Positions 44,662 to 53,470 of a DNA stretch of 64,000 bases are shown here, one piece after another. The notes below the pieces were generated by a model. The model had not been told where the DNA came from. It worked only from the letters and a program-made list of their open reading frames with translations, and did no database searches. The DNA comes from Promethearchaeota archaeon (lineage in GTDB: Archaea; Asgardarchaeota; Lokiarchaeia; Sigyniarchaeales; SOKP01). How positions within the stretch are numbered: the stretch's first letter is position 1; every line of letters begins with the position of its first letter. The translations under genes were made by a program, and so were the position numbers. The stretch spans positions 1 through 64,000 of the forward strand of contig JAUVXW010000022.1 in the NCBI GenBank assembly GCA_030603385.1, read 5' to 3'.

Positions 44662-45420
44662 TTATAACTCATCTAAATTAATCTGAGTTGGTTCATTAGC
44701 TAGTTTTGCTTTTTTATCAATTTCGATTTTATCAACATAATAAACAGTTCCTAGGATTTCTGACCCTCGACCAATTGTCACATCTTTACCTTTAATATCT
44801 CCCTCGACCTGTGTTCTGTTAACATCCACAGTGTTTTTAGCTAATATGCTTCCATGAATTCTGTAATGCTGTTTTTTTCTAACGCCTTCTGAAGCACCCA
44901 TAAGAACATTTTCGGCAACTACATTACCTTCAATTTTTGTTGATCCATCAATCTTAATACTTTTTTGAGCAGAAAGGTTTCCATTTATATTTGAAGATCC
45001 AGAGAACTCAATTCCTTCATCAACGGTTACAAAATGCCCTACTTTAAATGAACCCGAAGCTACTAAAGCTCCCTGAATCCTTACGAGATTACCTATTTGT
45101 GTTGAACCGGAAAAATCAGCGCTTCCATCCCCATAAAGAAATCCAGCAATGTTTAATGAACCTGAACTGCTTATATCCCCATGTGCAGTTAGATTACCTG
45201 ATCCTTTTAAAGTGCCTGAAGATGTAAGTCCATCGCATTCTAAATCTCCATTAATCCCTCCTGAACCTGAGATTCGTATAGACTTGTTAACTTTTCCACC
45301 CGAGATTTTAGCAGATCCAGTAATGCTGATATGTTCTTCAAATTCCATTAAGTCTCCTGAACTACTAATCATGGCTCTTTTCTCTTCTTTCTCAACAGAA
45401 TCAATATTTTTTTTTTCCAC
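44662..45420 (-). CDS. Bactofilin-like polymer-forming protein
   Basis: A 252-residue protein consisting mostly of short repeats with Gly, Ser and hydrophobic residues every six or so positions (SGSGGINGDLECDGLTSSG, SGSLNIAGFLYGDGSADFSG, GNLVRIQGALVASGSF). This is the pattern of the right-handed beta-helix of bactofilins (DUF583), which form filaments in bacteria; archaeal members exist. No membrane segment. It could be a cytoskeletal or scaffold element. GTG start. It is convergent with rpsJ, 17 nt apart. Confidence 0.75.
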   Translation of the reverse strand: MEKKNIDSVEKEEKRAMISSSGDLMEFEEHISITGSAKISGGKVNKSIRISGSGGINGDLECDGLTSSGTLKGSGNLTAHGDISSSGSLNIAGFLYGDGSADFSGSTQIGNLVRIQGALVASGSFKVGHFVTVDEGIEFSGSSNINGNLSAQKSIKIDGSTKIEGNVVAENVLMGASEGVRKKQHYRIHGSILAKNTVDVNRTQVEGDIKGKDVTIGRGSEILGTVYYVDKIEIDKKAKLANEPTQINLDEL

Positions 45421-45608
45421 CTTAATTCACAACCAAAAGAATTGATTACAATTATATAATACAATTATATAAAATCAAATTTAATAAAACTTTTACTTAT
45501 TTACTAAGTTTCAAAAAAAGAACTGTGTTTAATTAATCAGATTTAAATCCATAAATTAATATGATTTTATTAAGTAATTAGATAGCATCTTAACAAGAGT
45601 GGATTTTA

Positions 45609-46328
45609 TTGGCAGATTTCCATACTAAGACGTTTTATGGTCAAAAATCAAGTTTAATGGTTACTAGCCCTGCAAGGATGGTTCCCTACATTTTTTTAAG
45701 TTGTATTCATAGAAAGGATGATGGTAAATGGGAAAAAACATCTAAAGGTGAAGGAAAAACTGTCAAACTATCAATTGAAGAAATAATCTGTATTTTAGAA
45801 GTTCTGCATAGAAGAAGTGCAAACTGGAGAGGATATCATGTTTTTAGAGAGCGTAAAACGGAGATCTATGTAGGCTGGGAAGATGAGAGTCGTCAAGTAT
45901 TAAGAATAAAAATTGGAGATTATAAGAAGAAAATTCGATTTCCGAATTTAAATTTCCTTACATTATTGCTTGAGCACGTGCTTAACGAGAAAATAGAGTT
46001 TGCTACTAGTGGTACATTTGAGTCAAAAGAAAAGGAGGATATGGTTGATGGAGAGGCTGAATATAGTGTTTTTGCAGAGCATATTACAGCTAGAGATGGA
46101 TTGCACATTGTTGAAACTACTGAATATGGTGCTTCCATTGATAGAGTTGATATAAAAGCAAGGATTAAAGTTGAAAGCCCTAAAGCGTTACTTATCACAT
46201 TAGAATCAGATGAAGAATTCTGGATACCTAAAAGTACAGTACATAATGAGTATGATGTGAGAAATAAAGATTTACAGAAATTTACCGTCGATAAATGGAT
46301 AATTGAGAAGCATAAGATCTTAAAATAA
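45609..46328 (+). CDS. Hypothetical protein with two possible nucleic-acid-binding-like parts
   Basis: A 239-residue protein. Residues 1-125 (KLSIEEIICILEVLHRR, WRGYHVFRERKTEIYVGW) are strand-rich with basic and aromatic residues and resemble ssDNA-binding/PC4-like folds seen in archaeal and phage proteins. Residues about 150-239 contain ALLITLESDEEFWIPKSTVH, a motif I associate with phage-type small beta domains. No firm function. TTG start with GAGTGG upstream. Neighbouring genes are unrelated. Confidence 0.6.
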   Translation: MADFHTKTFYGQKSSLMVTSPARMVPYIFLSCIHRKDDGKWEKTSKGEGKTVKLSIEEIICILEVLHRRSANWRGYHVFRERKTEIYVGWEDESRQVLRIKIGDYKKKIRFPNLNFLTLLLEHVLNEKIEFATSGTFESKEKEDMVDGEAEYSVFAEHITARDGLHIVETTEYGASIDRVDIKARIKVESPKALLITLESDEEFWIPKSTVHNEYDVRNKDLQKFTVDKWIIEKHKILK

Positions 46329-46419
46329 ATAAGAATATGAAATCTTAATTTTAAAGAAAAGATAAATAGTAATAGTATCTACACCATTTTTGAGATATTT
46401 ACGATAGATTTGAGCCCTC

Positions 46420-47250
46420 ATGGATCTTAGTATTGATTTCTTAAAACAAGTCGCTTTAGATATTTATAAAGTAGTAAATCCACTTTTGGGTACAAGAGAA
46501 GCTGCCAAAAAATTAAAAAAGGGGGCTGGCGGGGATATTTCAATGCATCTTGATATAGTTGCAGAAAATGCAATTATTGAATCTCTGGAAAAGAAAAATG
46601 TCCCTTTATTACTAATTAGTGAAGAAATAGGAGAAAAATATATCGGTGATAAAGAAAAGGCTAAAAAAGGACAAATCAAATTAATAGTAGATCCACTGGA
46701 TGGGTCGAATAATGCTGTTAGAGGTGTTCCCTATTGCTCTGTCTCCATAGCTTACGCTGTTGGCGATATGATGAATGATATTGTAAAAGGTGTAGTTCTT
46801 AATTTAAATACAAAAGACATCTACTGGGCAGAAAAAGGAAAAGGAGCTTTTCTCAATGGAACTAAAATTCATGTTTCTGACTTAGATATTTCGCAAAAAT
46901 GCCTTTTTGAACTTAATCTTCCCATGAATAATTTAATGAAGAATCTACAAGATTTAAGCCCAATAATAAGAAACTTTTATAGAATCAGAATATTGGGAAG
47001 TAGTGCTCTAACCTTATGTCAAATCGCAAATGGAAGTATGGAAGCATTTATTAATTTGAGAGAAAGCAACCGATTAGTAGATGTAGCTGCAGGGGTGTTG
47101 ATTGTAAAAGAGGCAGGTGGTAAACTATTCTCTTTAGAGGGAAATGAAATTGATCAAGAATTATCAATAGATGTAAAATTTCCATTCATAGCATCTAATG
47201 CTAAGCTAGAATCTTTCCTTAAAGAAGTATTATTCGATAAAATCAATTAG
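46420..47250 (+). CDS. Inositol monophosphatase / FBPase-IV family phosphatase
   Basis: A 276-residue Mg-dependent sugar phosphatase. Metal site 1: LISEEIGEKY (Glu pair) and DPLDGSNNAVRGVPYCS; later motif RESNRLVDVAAGVLIVKEAGGK contains the third metal Asp. In archaea such enzymes act on myo-inositol 1-phosphate (for lipid headgroups) and often fructose 1,6-bisphosphate; which applies here cannot be told. Length is typical. Directly downstream, in the same frame, is a remnant of a different gene. Confidence 0.93.
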   Translation: MDLSIDFLKQVALDIYKVVNPLLGTREAAKKLKKGAGGDISMHLDIVAENAIIESLEKKNVPLLLISEEIGEKYIGDKEKAKKGQIKLIVDPLDGSNNAVRGVPYCSVSIAYAVGDMMNDIVKGVVLNLNTKDIYWAEKGKGAFLNGTKIHVSDLDISQKCLFELNLPMNNLMKNLQDLSPIIRNFYRIRILGSSALTLCQIANGSMEAFINLRESNRLVDVAAGVLIVKEAGGKLFSLEGNEIDQELSIDVKFPFIASNAKLESFLKEVLFDKIN

Positions 47251-47385
47251 TTTAAAAGAAATTTTGAGAGTCTAAAACCGGGCGGTGGGTTTGTAGCAGC
47301 AAATATCCATAATATTACAGCAGAAGTACCACCCAAAAATATTGTAGCTATGTTTGATGCCGCAAATGAGATTAAGAATTATTAA
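47251..47385 (+). pseudogene. Remnant of a URO-D family gene (C-terminal end)
   Basis: Forty-four codons following the IMPase stop encode ESLKPGGGFVAANIHNITAE and PPKNIVAMFDAANEIKNY, ending TAA. This is the typical C-terminal end of uroporphyrinogen decarboxylase / corrinoid-methyltransferase family proteins (PGGGFV...HNI...PPENI...MFDAA). No start codon or upstream part is present. A full-length family member lies just downstream on the opposite strand (47389-48573), but its tail is clearly different, so this scar came from another paralog. Confidence 0.7.
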
Positions 47386-47388
47386 AAA

Positions 47389-48573
47389 TTAATCTGGCAC
47401 TTCAATTGGATATTTTCCATATTTTCTTTTAATATTTTGCATTGCTTCAAAACTGTCTACTGAAATTGCTGGATTAATACTATGCCCTGAACTAAATACA
47501 TATCCTCCTCCAGGAGCTATTTCACAAATTAATCGTTTAGCAGAGGCTTCAATCTCAGCTATTTCACCTAAAGTTAATAAAACTGGAGATACATTTCCTA
47601 TAAAAGTGATTTTATTTCCATATTTCTCATTTAATTTAAAAATATCATAATCTGGATTTGCTGTAGTAGGTTCAATAGGATTTAAAGCATCTACACCACA
47701 ATTTATAATATCTTCAAAAATTTCAGATAAATCCCCATCTGAATGTAGAATTACTTTACAATTATGTTTATGAGCCGTACTACAAATACGTTTTAACCAG
47801 GGGAAGACATAAGTCTGGTAATTTTTAGGACTCATAAATAAACCATTTTTAAACCCATAATCATCCCATAAAAGCACTAGTTGAGCGTCATTCTCAGCTA
47901 AAAGTTTAACTAATTCAAGTGTAAATTTACCTCGATCATCAAATATTTTCCTAACTTGTTTTGGTCTTGTTAAAATTCTTGAAAAATTCTCTAAGCCAAA
48001 ACCTTCCCAAGAACATTCCATTAGAGCACCTAAAGAAGGTACGGAGAAAATTTCATCATTTTTTTCTTCTTGAATTTCCCTACCAGCCTTGAAATTTATT
48101 AATCTTGCTTCCCAATAAGGATCTGGTTGCTCCCATGATTCATAATCATCAAAATTTTTAAAATATCCCCCAAAGTATTCATTAATAACTGTTTCTGTGC
48201 CATCTTTTGCCTTGTAAACTCGTTGTTTCATAATTCGACCGTATTCATCAATTATGCCATCTCCTTCTTTTAATATTTTTCTAGGATATATAGATGCTAA
48301 AGTAAGAGCAATATCAATCTCAGCGCGTCGAAAAAATTCATGTGATTGCTTTAAGACTCTTTTAACATAATCAAAACTTGTATATCCTTTTACAATGAGT
48401 TCATTCCCCTTTTCTCCCAACTTACTGAGTTGCTTTATTCCGTCTCTATACCCCTTTCCAATAGGGATATCATAATACTTCAAGATTGAATTGTTAGTTA
48501 CAATCTCAAATGAGGGTACTCTATCAGGTTCTTCATGGTCTATTGCTTTCAACACTCTTTCTGGAGCGTTCAT
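47389..48573 (-). CDS. Uroporphyrinogen decarboxylase family protein (methyltransferase-like)
   Basis: A 394-residue protein of the URO-D/MtaA family: PERVLKAIDHEEPDRVPSFE at the start, KVILHSDGDLSEIFEDIINC and INPIEP-type barrel strand, GNVSPVLLTLG, and GGGYVFSSGHSINPAISV near the end. The N-terminal Arg/Asp residues of true heme URO-D are not evident, so it is more likely a cobalamin-linked methyltransferase or an enzyme for small methylated compounds. Archaeal anaerobes often have several such paralogs. No corrinoid protein gene is adjacent. Confidence 0.82.
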   Translation of the reverse strand: MNAPERVLKAIDHEEPDRVPSFEIVTNNSILKYYDIPIGKGYRDGIKQLSKLGEKGNELIVKGYTSFDYVKRVLKQSHEFFRRAEIDIALTLASIYPRKILKEGDGIIDEYGRIMKQRVYKAKDGTETVINEYFGGYFKNFDDYESWEQPDPYWEARLINFKAGREIQEEKNDEIFSVPSLGALMECSWEGFGLENFSRILTRPKQVRKIFDDRGKFTLELVKLLAENDAQLVLLWDDYGFKNGLFMSPKNYQTYVFPWLKRICSTAHKHNCKVILHSDGDLSEIFEDIINCGVDALNPIEPTTANPDYDIFKLNEKYGNKITFIGNVSPVLLTLGEIAEIEASAKRLICEIAPGGGYVFSSGHSINPAISVDSFEAMQNIKRKYGKYPIEVPD

Positions 48574-48667
48574 AATCCCCTAATTCTTAAGAAGTAATTA
48601 GACTTTATATAAGTATTAACATTATTCTTGTTAAATAAATAATTCTTTCAATAATGTAAATAGGTCG

Positions 48668-49273
48668 TTGATTAATCTTAAAAAACTAAATAGAGAGTTC
48701 TTCAATAGAAAAACTGAAATAGTAGCGGAAGACTTATTAGGGACGTATTTAGTAAGAGAAACAGAAAAAAGTAAGATAGTTGGAAAAATTATCGAAGTTG
48801 AAGTTTACCTCGGCCCTAATGATAAAGCCAGCCATTCATATAATTACAAAAAAACTGAAAGGACAAAAATAATGTATAGTAAACCCGGTACTCTTTATGT
48901 TTACCTCATATATGGCATGTATTTCTGTCTTAATGTGATTACGGAGTCAGAGGAGATGCCATGCGCAGTTTTAATAAGAAAATTATACCCTATTGATGGA
49001 ATCGAATTAATGATTGAAAATCGAAAAGTAAATTTAGGAAAAAACTTTAAAAATTTGATCGACGGTCCCGGAAAACTGTGTATGGCATTTAATATAACAA
49101 AAGAAGAATTAAATGGAAAAGATTCTTGTTCTATCGGTTCAAGACTATATTTTACTCAAGGTGAAAAGATAGATCAGAAAAATATTATAAAAAGTAAAAG
49201 AATCGGTATAGCCTACGCAGAAGAAGATAAAGATCTACTATTAAGATACATACTAATTAACAGAAAAAAATAA
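48668..49273 (+). CDS. 3-methyladenine DNA glycosylase (AAG/MPG type)
   Basis: A 201-residue DNA-repair glycosylase that flips out and removes alkylated purines. Motifs: LLGTYLVRE, IIEVEVYLGPNDKASHSYNY (catalytic Glu), GTLYVYLIYGMYFCLNVIT and GPGKLCMAFNITKEELNG. Length is typical. This family is common in bacteria and eukaryotes and patchy in archaea. TTG start at 48668 preceded by AGGTCG. Confidence 0.94.
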   Translation: MINLKKLNREFFNRKTEIVAEDLLGTYLVRETEKSKIVGKIIEVEVYLGPNDKASHSYNYKKTERTKIMYSKPGTLYVYLIYGMYFCLNVITESEEMPCAVLIRKLYPIDGIELMIENRKVNLGKNFKNLIDGPGKLCMAFNITKEELNGKDSCSIGSRLYFTQGEKIDQKNIIKSKRIGIAYAEEDKDLLLRYILINRKK

Positions 49274-49422
49274 AATAAGGTTTCATTTTCTACATTTTCA
49301 TAGGAGAAATTAGACATTAATGGATAAATTTAAATACCTAAGTTTACAAATTATATCTTGGAATAGGGTTATTAGTTGTAGGTTTAGTTTAATTAAGTTA
49401 ACAACGTCAATAAGGTGATTTT

Positions 49423-49875
49423 ATCGTAAGAGATGCCTTGAAATTTTTTCAAGCTTATGTGAAAGAAATGATTGATATAGGTGGGAGTAATTTACCAAAG
49501 GCTATATCTTCTAAATCTGGTGCGAAGTTAGGTAAGTTATATAAAAATAAAGGATTACCATTGAAAATAGAAGATGCGTTAAGTCAAATCTATACTGTAT
49601 TAAATGCCAAACCAATAATAAAAAAACTAGATGATAATACATATGATGTAATTATTAAATATCCAAAGAAATTTTGCCCAATTGGGGGTTCCAATAACTC
49701 TTCACGCGCAACCTTATTTCAAGAAAATATATGTATGCCTTATACACGGGGTTTTTTGAATGAGCTTTTTCCAGAATACAAGTTTGAAGCTGATATCTTA
49801 AATTGTATTCCTCTAAACGATAACAAAACTTGTCATTATATCTTAAAAATAGAAAATAGAACAAATGCTCTTTGA
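49423..49875 (+). CDS. V4R-like small-molecule-binding domain protein, copy 1, probable ATC start
   Basis: A 150-residue protein whose paralog follows at 50021. The central GGSNLPKAISSKSGAKLG, the cysteine motif KFCPIGGSNN and the ending ILNCIPLNDNKTCHYILKIE recall V4R (4-vinyl reductase-like) hydrocarbon-binding domains, with the usual cysteines in the last strands. The annotated TTG 49438 is too short relative to the paralog. ATC 49423 lies 4 nt after GGTGA (49414-49418), and VRDALKFFQAYV aligns to NRDALKFFQAFI of the paralog; a TAA lies just upstream in frame. Function: ligand or metal sensing. Confidence 0.65.
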   Translation: MVRDALKFFQAYVKEMIDIGGSNLPKAISSKSGAKLGKLYKNKGLPLKIEDALSQIYTVLNAKPIIKKLDDNTYDVIIKYPKKFCPIGGSNNSSRATLFQENICMPYTRGFLNELFPEYKFEADILNCIPLNDNKTCHYILKIENRTNAL

Positions 49876-50020
49876 GCTATCTATTTCTATTTAAATTCCG
49901 ATAATATAGATTTTTTCTATATTATCAACTAAATATTTTCTACATAAAGTATTAAATAGTCTAAAATTGAGATTTATGTAAGATATTCTCATTATTACTA
50001 TTAAGAAGGATTCTGTAATT

Positions 50021-50461
50021 ATGTCTAAAAATAGAGACGCTTTAAAGTTTTTTCAAGCATTTATCAATGAAATGATTGATGTAGGAGGAATAAATCTTCC
50101 AAAATCCATATCCGTTAGTCTGGGTGCAAAATTGGGTAAAATATTAAAGGAACGGGGAATCTCTAGTTTAGAAGGTAGTCTACAAAAAATTTATTCGGTA
50201 TTAAATGCTAAAACTAAAATTAATTCCATTGATAATAATACCCGAGAAATAACACTTAAATTTCGCTCAAATTTTTGCCCTCTTGGTGGAAAACACAATC
50301 CTGATCGAGCAGAACTTATTCAAAAAACAATATGCATTCCATATACTAAAGCAATTTTGAATTCTCTAGATCCCGATACAAAATATAAAATAGAGTTAAT
50401 GGATTGTATCCTTAAATCTAATAACAAAAGTTGTCAGTATATATTAAGAGTTAAAGAATAA
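50021..50461 (+). CDS. V4R-like small-molecule-binding domain protein, copy 2
   Basis: A 146-residue paralog of the previous gene with ATG start: NRDALKFFQAFINEMIDVGG, SLGAKLGKILKERG, FCPLGGKHNP and CILKSNNKSCQYILRVK. Cys residues of FCPLGG and the last-strand CILK/CQYI are conserved between copies, suggesting a metal or ligand site. Together the pair looks like a recent tandem duplication. Just downstream lies the structured GC-rich RNA at 50476-50765. Confidence 0.7.
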   Translation: MSKNRDALKFFQAFINEMIDVGGINLPKSISVSLGAKLGKILKERGISSLEGSLQKIYSVLNAKTKINSIDNNTREITLKFRSNFCPLGGKHNPDRAELIQKTICIPYTKAILNSLDPDTKYKIELMDCILKSNNKSCQYILRVKE

Positions 50462-50475
50462 AAAACCCGAATCTC

Positions 50476-50765
50476 GACCTCAATTCTATTGCTAAAACCA
50501 AATGCTACGCCTCTCCACACCCTTACTATAAAGCGTAAATACCTATAGTTACCGTTGCTCTATCCCTAGCCTAACGGATTTTCTAATTACGAGCTTATCT
50601 CTTTCCTTCAAAAGAGACCGCTCTGATACCTACCATTATAGGGAGCGCTTCGACGAGAACATAACGCTGGCTAACAATACTCATGAAACCTTGATACGGG
50701 CAATTTCCGCTATGAGGATACTACGGTCCGTCCAGCAATGGGACTTCAGACCACCCCAAAAGGTC
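50476..50765. ncRNA. GC-rich multi-hairpin non-coding RNA, about 290 nt
   Basis: A non-coding block clearly richer in G+C than its flanks. Inverted repeats on the plus strand: closing pair GACCT (50476-50480)/AGGTC (50761-50765); ACTATA/TATAGT (50525, 50544); CCGTT/AACGG (50552, 50573); TCTCTTT/AAAGAGA (50598, 50611); nested CGCTC/GAGCG with CCTA/TAGG (50619-50647); CTCAT/ATGAG (50680, 50712); nested GGTC/GACC with GTCC/GGAC (50725-50752). No frame of 60 codons or more. The strand is undecided. I could not find the diagnostic motifs of RNase P or SRP RNA. Confidence 0.6.
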
Positions 50766-50832
50766 CATAATATAAAATGAACTTAATAATAAAAATATAT
50801 TGTAATGATTAGTATTATTGCTGAAACAATTC

Positions 50833-50994
50833 TTATTTCGATGCTGCTTCTTTATTTATTTTTCTCCTTAAAATTGAAATAAATTCTTTTGTATCAGGAA
50901 AAACATATACTAAATCTTCGTCATCTCCATATTCAACTACAATTTCTTTAGAAAATCTCCCATCAACTTTAGCTTTTAAATCGTTTAAAATCAT
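50833..50994 (-). CDS. Small hypothetical protein
   Basis: A 53-codon frame, MILNDLKAKVDGRFSKEIV..., ending LRRKINKEAASK. Strand-like VVEYGDDEDLVYVFP then a helix ISILRRKI suggest a folded mini-domain. It ends near a 290-nt structured RNA. Too short for the ORF filter but it has ATG and plausible codon use. No family known. Confidence 0.45.
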   Translation of the reverse strand: MILNDLKAKVDGRFSKEIVVEYGDDEDLVYVFPDTKEFISILRRKINKEAASK

Positions 50995-51098
50995 AAATTA
51001 AAGATATGAAAAAAAGTCTCAAAAATACATATAGCATGGTGATAACACCAGAATTATCGAAGTGTAAAAGAAAAATTATTTTAAGAAAAATAACGAAT

Positions 51099-51956
51099 TT
51101 AATTCACAAGAAGCTGATCTAGAAAAGTTTTAATCTGCTCATCAGCGGTTCGGCCATTATTAAAAATATTTCTAAAGTATCCATTCAAATATAGTTTTAT
51201 TTCCAAATTAAGATCTCGTATATCCACGTAATTATATTTGCTTTTCAGCTTCTTGCCGTTGATCAAAGGTTTAATATGTTTTTCAATTAGGTTTAACGTG
51301 AAACCTGTAACAGCTCTATTAACTTTTGCTTTATCACCATCAGATAATTCATAGTCGCTATGGATTGTTTTATCTCTAATCTCATTCAATTCTAATAGTA
51401 TTTCTTCTAAATCTGCTGATAATTCTAATAATTTGATTTTATCTTCTAAATCCTTATTAATTTCTTCAGAAAATTGTGAATTGCAATAATTTTCTAAATT
51501 AGCAAAAAATCGCACTAAGAGTTTGAATGTCTCCTTTATTTCATGCATATTTTCAAAGGCACTTAAATTTAAATTCTTTAATGATGTTTCAATAGTGGAT
51601 TTGACTTTTTCTGCAACATTTTTTAAATATTGCGAATAATCTTCAAACGGGAATCCAAAATAATAATTGTTATATTTTTCTTTAATATCTTTAACTAACG
51701 CTCTCTGTGACTGAATCTTCTCTTTCTTCACAATTTCTTTTACAAACTTTAATACATAATTACAACTGGGGCAATATGTAATCCAAGAGCTCAAAATTAC
51801 TTCCGTTGGTTTTACCCCCCTCGAGCTTATGTACCCATTAAACCCTGATAATTTTTTACCGTCCGAAGTGGAAAAAATTGCTTCTTCTGGATAAAATGTT
51901 CTTGGAATGAATTTTGAATTACACACAGGGCATTTTAGTTTCTCTTTTTGCGTCAT
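51099..51956 (-). CDS. DUF2225-like zinc-ribbon protein
   Basis: A 285-residue protein. The N-terminus has two CxxC pairs in a long zinc ribbon: KLKCPVCNSKFIPRTF at residues 7-22 and WITYCPSCNYVLKFVKEIV at about 58-76, matching the DUF2225 plan. The rest (about 85-285) is helical with acidic segments (DLEDKIKLLELSADLEEILL) and may be TPR-like. Function unknown. Confidence 0.7.
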   Translation of the reverse strand: MTQKEKLKCPVCNSKFIPRTFYPEEAIFSTSDGKKLSGFNGYISSRGVKPTEVILSSWITYCPSCNYVLKFVKEIVKKEKIQSQRALVKDIKEKYNNYYFGFPFEDYSQYLKNVAEKVKSTIETSLKNLNLSAFENMHEIKETFKLLVRFFANLENYCNSQFSEEINKDLEDKIKLLELSADLEEILLELNEIRDKTIHSDYELSDGDKAKVNRAVTGFTLNLIEKHIKPLINGKKLKSKYNYVDIRDLNLEIKLYLNGYFRNIFNNGRTADEQIKTFLDQLLVN

Positions 51957-52199
51957 AACTCGATTATCTACGTGTTTTAATTAAGAATAAATTAACTTTA
52001 AAGACTCAATAATATGATATTTCTATTTGTTATATATACGGAAATAATATGTAGAAATTATAATAAAGATACAATTTCTAAAAACTAAATTATTAATTAA
52101 ATAGCATAAGTAATATTTTAATCTCAAAATTTTAATAATATCTTTGTTTAATAAGCAAATACTTATCCAATATTTATTTACAGATTTATAGCGTTTAAA
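51957..52199. other. Divergent promoter region
   Basis: 243 nt of AT-rich DNA between the divergent DUF2225-like and dehydrogenase genes. It should hold both promoters; I see no other structure. Confidence 0.4.
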
Positions 52200-53303
52200 A
52201 TGTCAGAAGAAATTACATATGTTGATGCAAAAACCCTTGAAAATTTTATGAGAGATGTTTTCATAGGGCTTGGAGTACCAGAAGAAGATGCAAAGATTAT
52301 TGCTGAAGTTCTCATTACTTCTGATTTAAGGGGAATTGAGTCTCACGGTATTCAAAGATGTAAAATGTATTATGATAGGATTAAAGCTGGTATTTATGAA
52401 GTAAATACAAAAATAGATATCATCAAGGAGGGTCCAACAACGGCGCTTTTGGATGGCAATTGTGGGATGGGGCACGTTATTGCATATAAAGCAATGAAAA
52501 TGACGATTGAAAAAGCAAAGAAATATGGTCTCGGAGCAGTAGCCGTGAAAAATTCAACCCATTTTGGAATTGCTGGATTCTATTCACTCATGGCAATTAA
52601 GGAGGGAATGATTGGGCTAGCTGTGACTAATGCACGACCTTCTATTCCTCCAACATTTGGCGTAGAGCCTATGTTAGGTACTAATCCCTTGACAGTTGGA
52701 GCACCTACAGATGAACAATTCCCATTCCTAATAGATGCGGCAACTTCAATTATTCAGAGAGGAAAAGTTGAAGTGTATGATAGGATTAAAAAAACACTCC
52801 CAAAAAATACTGTTATTGATGAAAATGGTGAATTTATTACAGATGCAACCAAGGTTTTAGAAAAGATGCTCGAAAGAAAAGCAGCATTATTACCATTAGG
52901 TGGAAAAGGAGAAGACACAGCAGGATATAAAGGATATGGATATGCTACTGTTGTTGAATTATTATCTGCTGCTTTGCAAAATGGAATATATTTAAGAGAT
53001 ACCTTAGGTATTGTTGAAAATGGTCAAAAAAGGTTAAAAGTAGGGCATTTCTTTTTGGCAATCAATATTGACAATTTTAATGGGTTGGATTCATTTAAGA
53101 ATGTCGCCGGAAATATTATGAGAGACCTTAGGAAATCACAAAAAGAACCAGGTGAGAAAAGAATATATACTGCGGGAGAAAAGGAATATTATGAAGAAAT
53201 TGAGAAAAAAAAAACAGGGATTCCCCTTAATAAAAGCTTACAAAATGATATTAAAATAATGCAAACTGATCTCAATTTAGATGGTTATAATTTCTCATTC
53301 TAA
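52200..53303 (+). CDS. Malate/L-lactate dehydrogenase family oxidoreductase (Ldh2), copy 1
   Basis: A 367-residue NAD(P)-dependent 2-hydroxyacid dehydrogenase of the LDH2/MDH2 type. Motifs: LITSDLRGIESHGIQR with substrate/catalytic His, GAVAVKNSTHFGIAGFYSLMA, MLGTNPLTVGAPT and the C-terminal GYATVVELLSAAL. It interconverts malate/oxaloacetate or related hydroxy- and oxo-acids. The paralog at 53471 is highly similar. Two tandem genes with separate gaps (167 nt) suggest gene duplication with specialised substrates. Confidence 0.92.
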   Translation: MSEEITYVDAKTLENFMRDVFIGLGVPEEDAKIIAEVLITSDLRGIESHGIQRCKMYYDRIKAGIYEVNTKIDIIKEGPTTALLDGNCGMGHVIAYKAMKMTIEKAKKYGLGAVAVKNSTHFGIAGFYSLMAIKEGMIGLAVTNARPSIPPTFGVEPMLGTNPLTVGAPTDEQFPFLIDAATSIIQRGKVEVYDRIKKTLPKNTVIDENGEFITDATKVLEKMLERKAALLPLGGKGEDTAGYKGYGYATVVELLSAALQNGIYLRDTLGIVENGQKRLKVGHFFLAINIDNFNGLDSFKNVAGNIMRDLRKSQKEPGEKRIYTAGEKEYYEEIEKKKTGIPLNKSLQNDIKIMQTDLNLDGYNFSF

Positions 53304-53470
53304 TTTTTATCATTTTCTATAGAACTATTCTTTATATTAAGAAAACCAGAAAAAATTATTAAAACATGTGAATGAAACACTAACATTCACCTTATATTAA
53401 ATAGGATTTTAATTAAATAGAAAGTTTTATAATTAATCTCTATCACAATTTTTATTTTCTCTTTAATAAA

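Noticed and set aside
50476..50765. RNase P RNA or SRP RNA
   Set aside because: Length and composition fit, but I could not find the GAGGAA-GUCC and ACAGAA-CGGCUUA core pair of RNase P or the helix 8 motif of SRP RNA on either strand. Left as unidentified.
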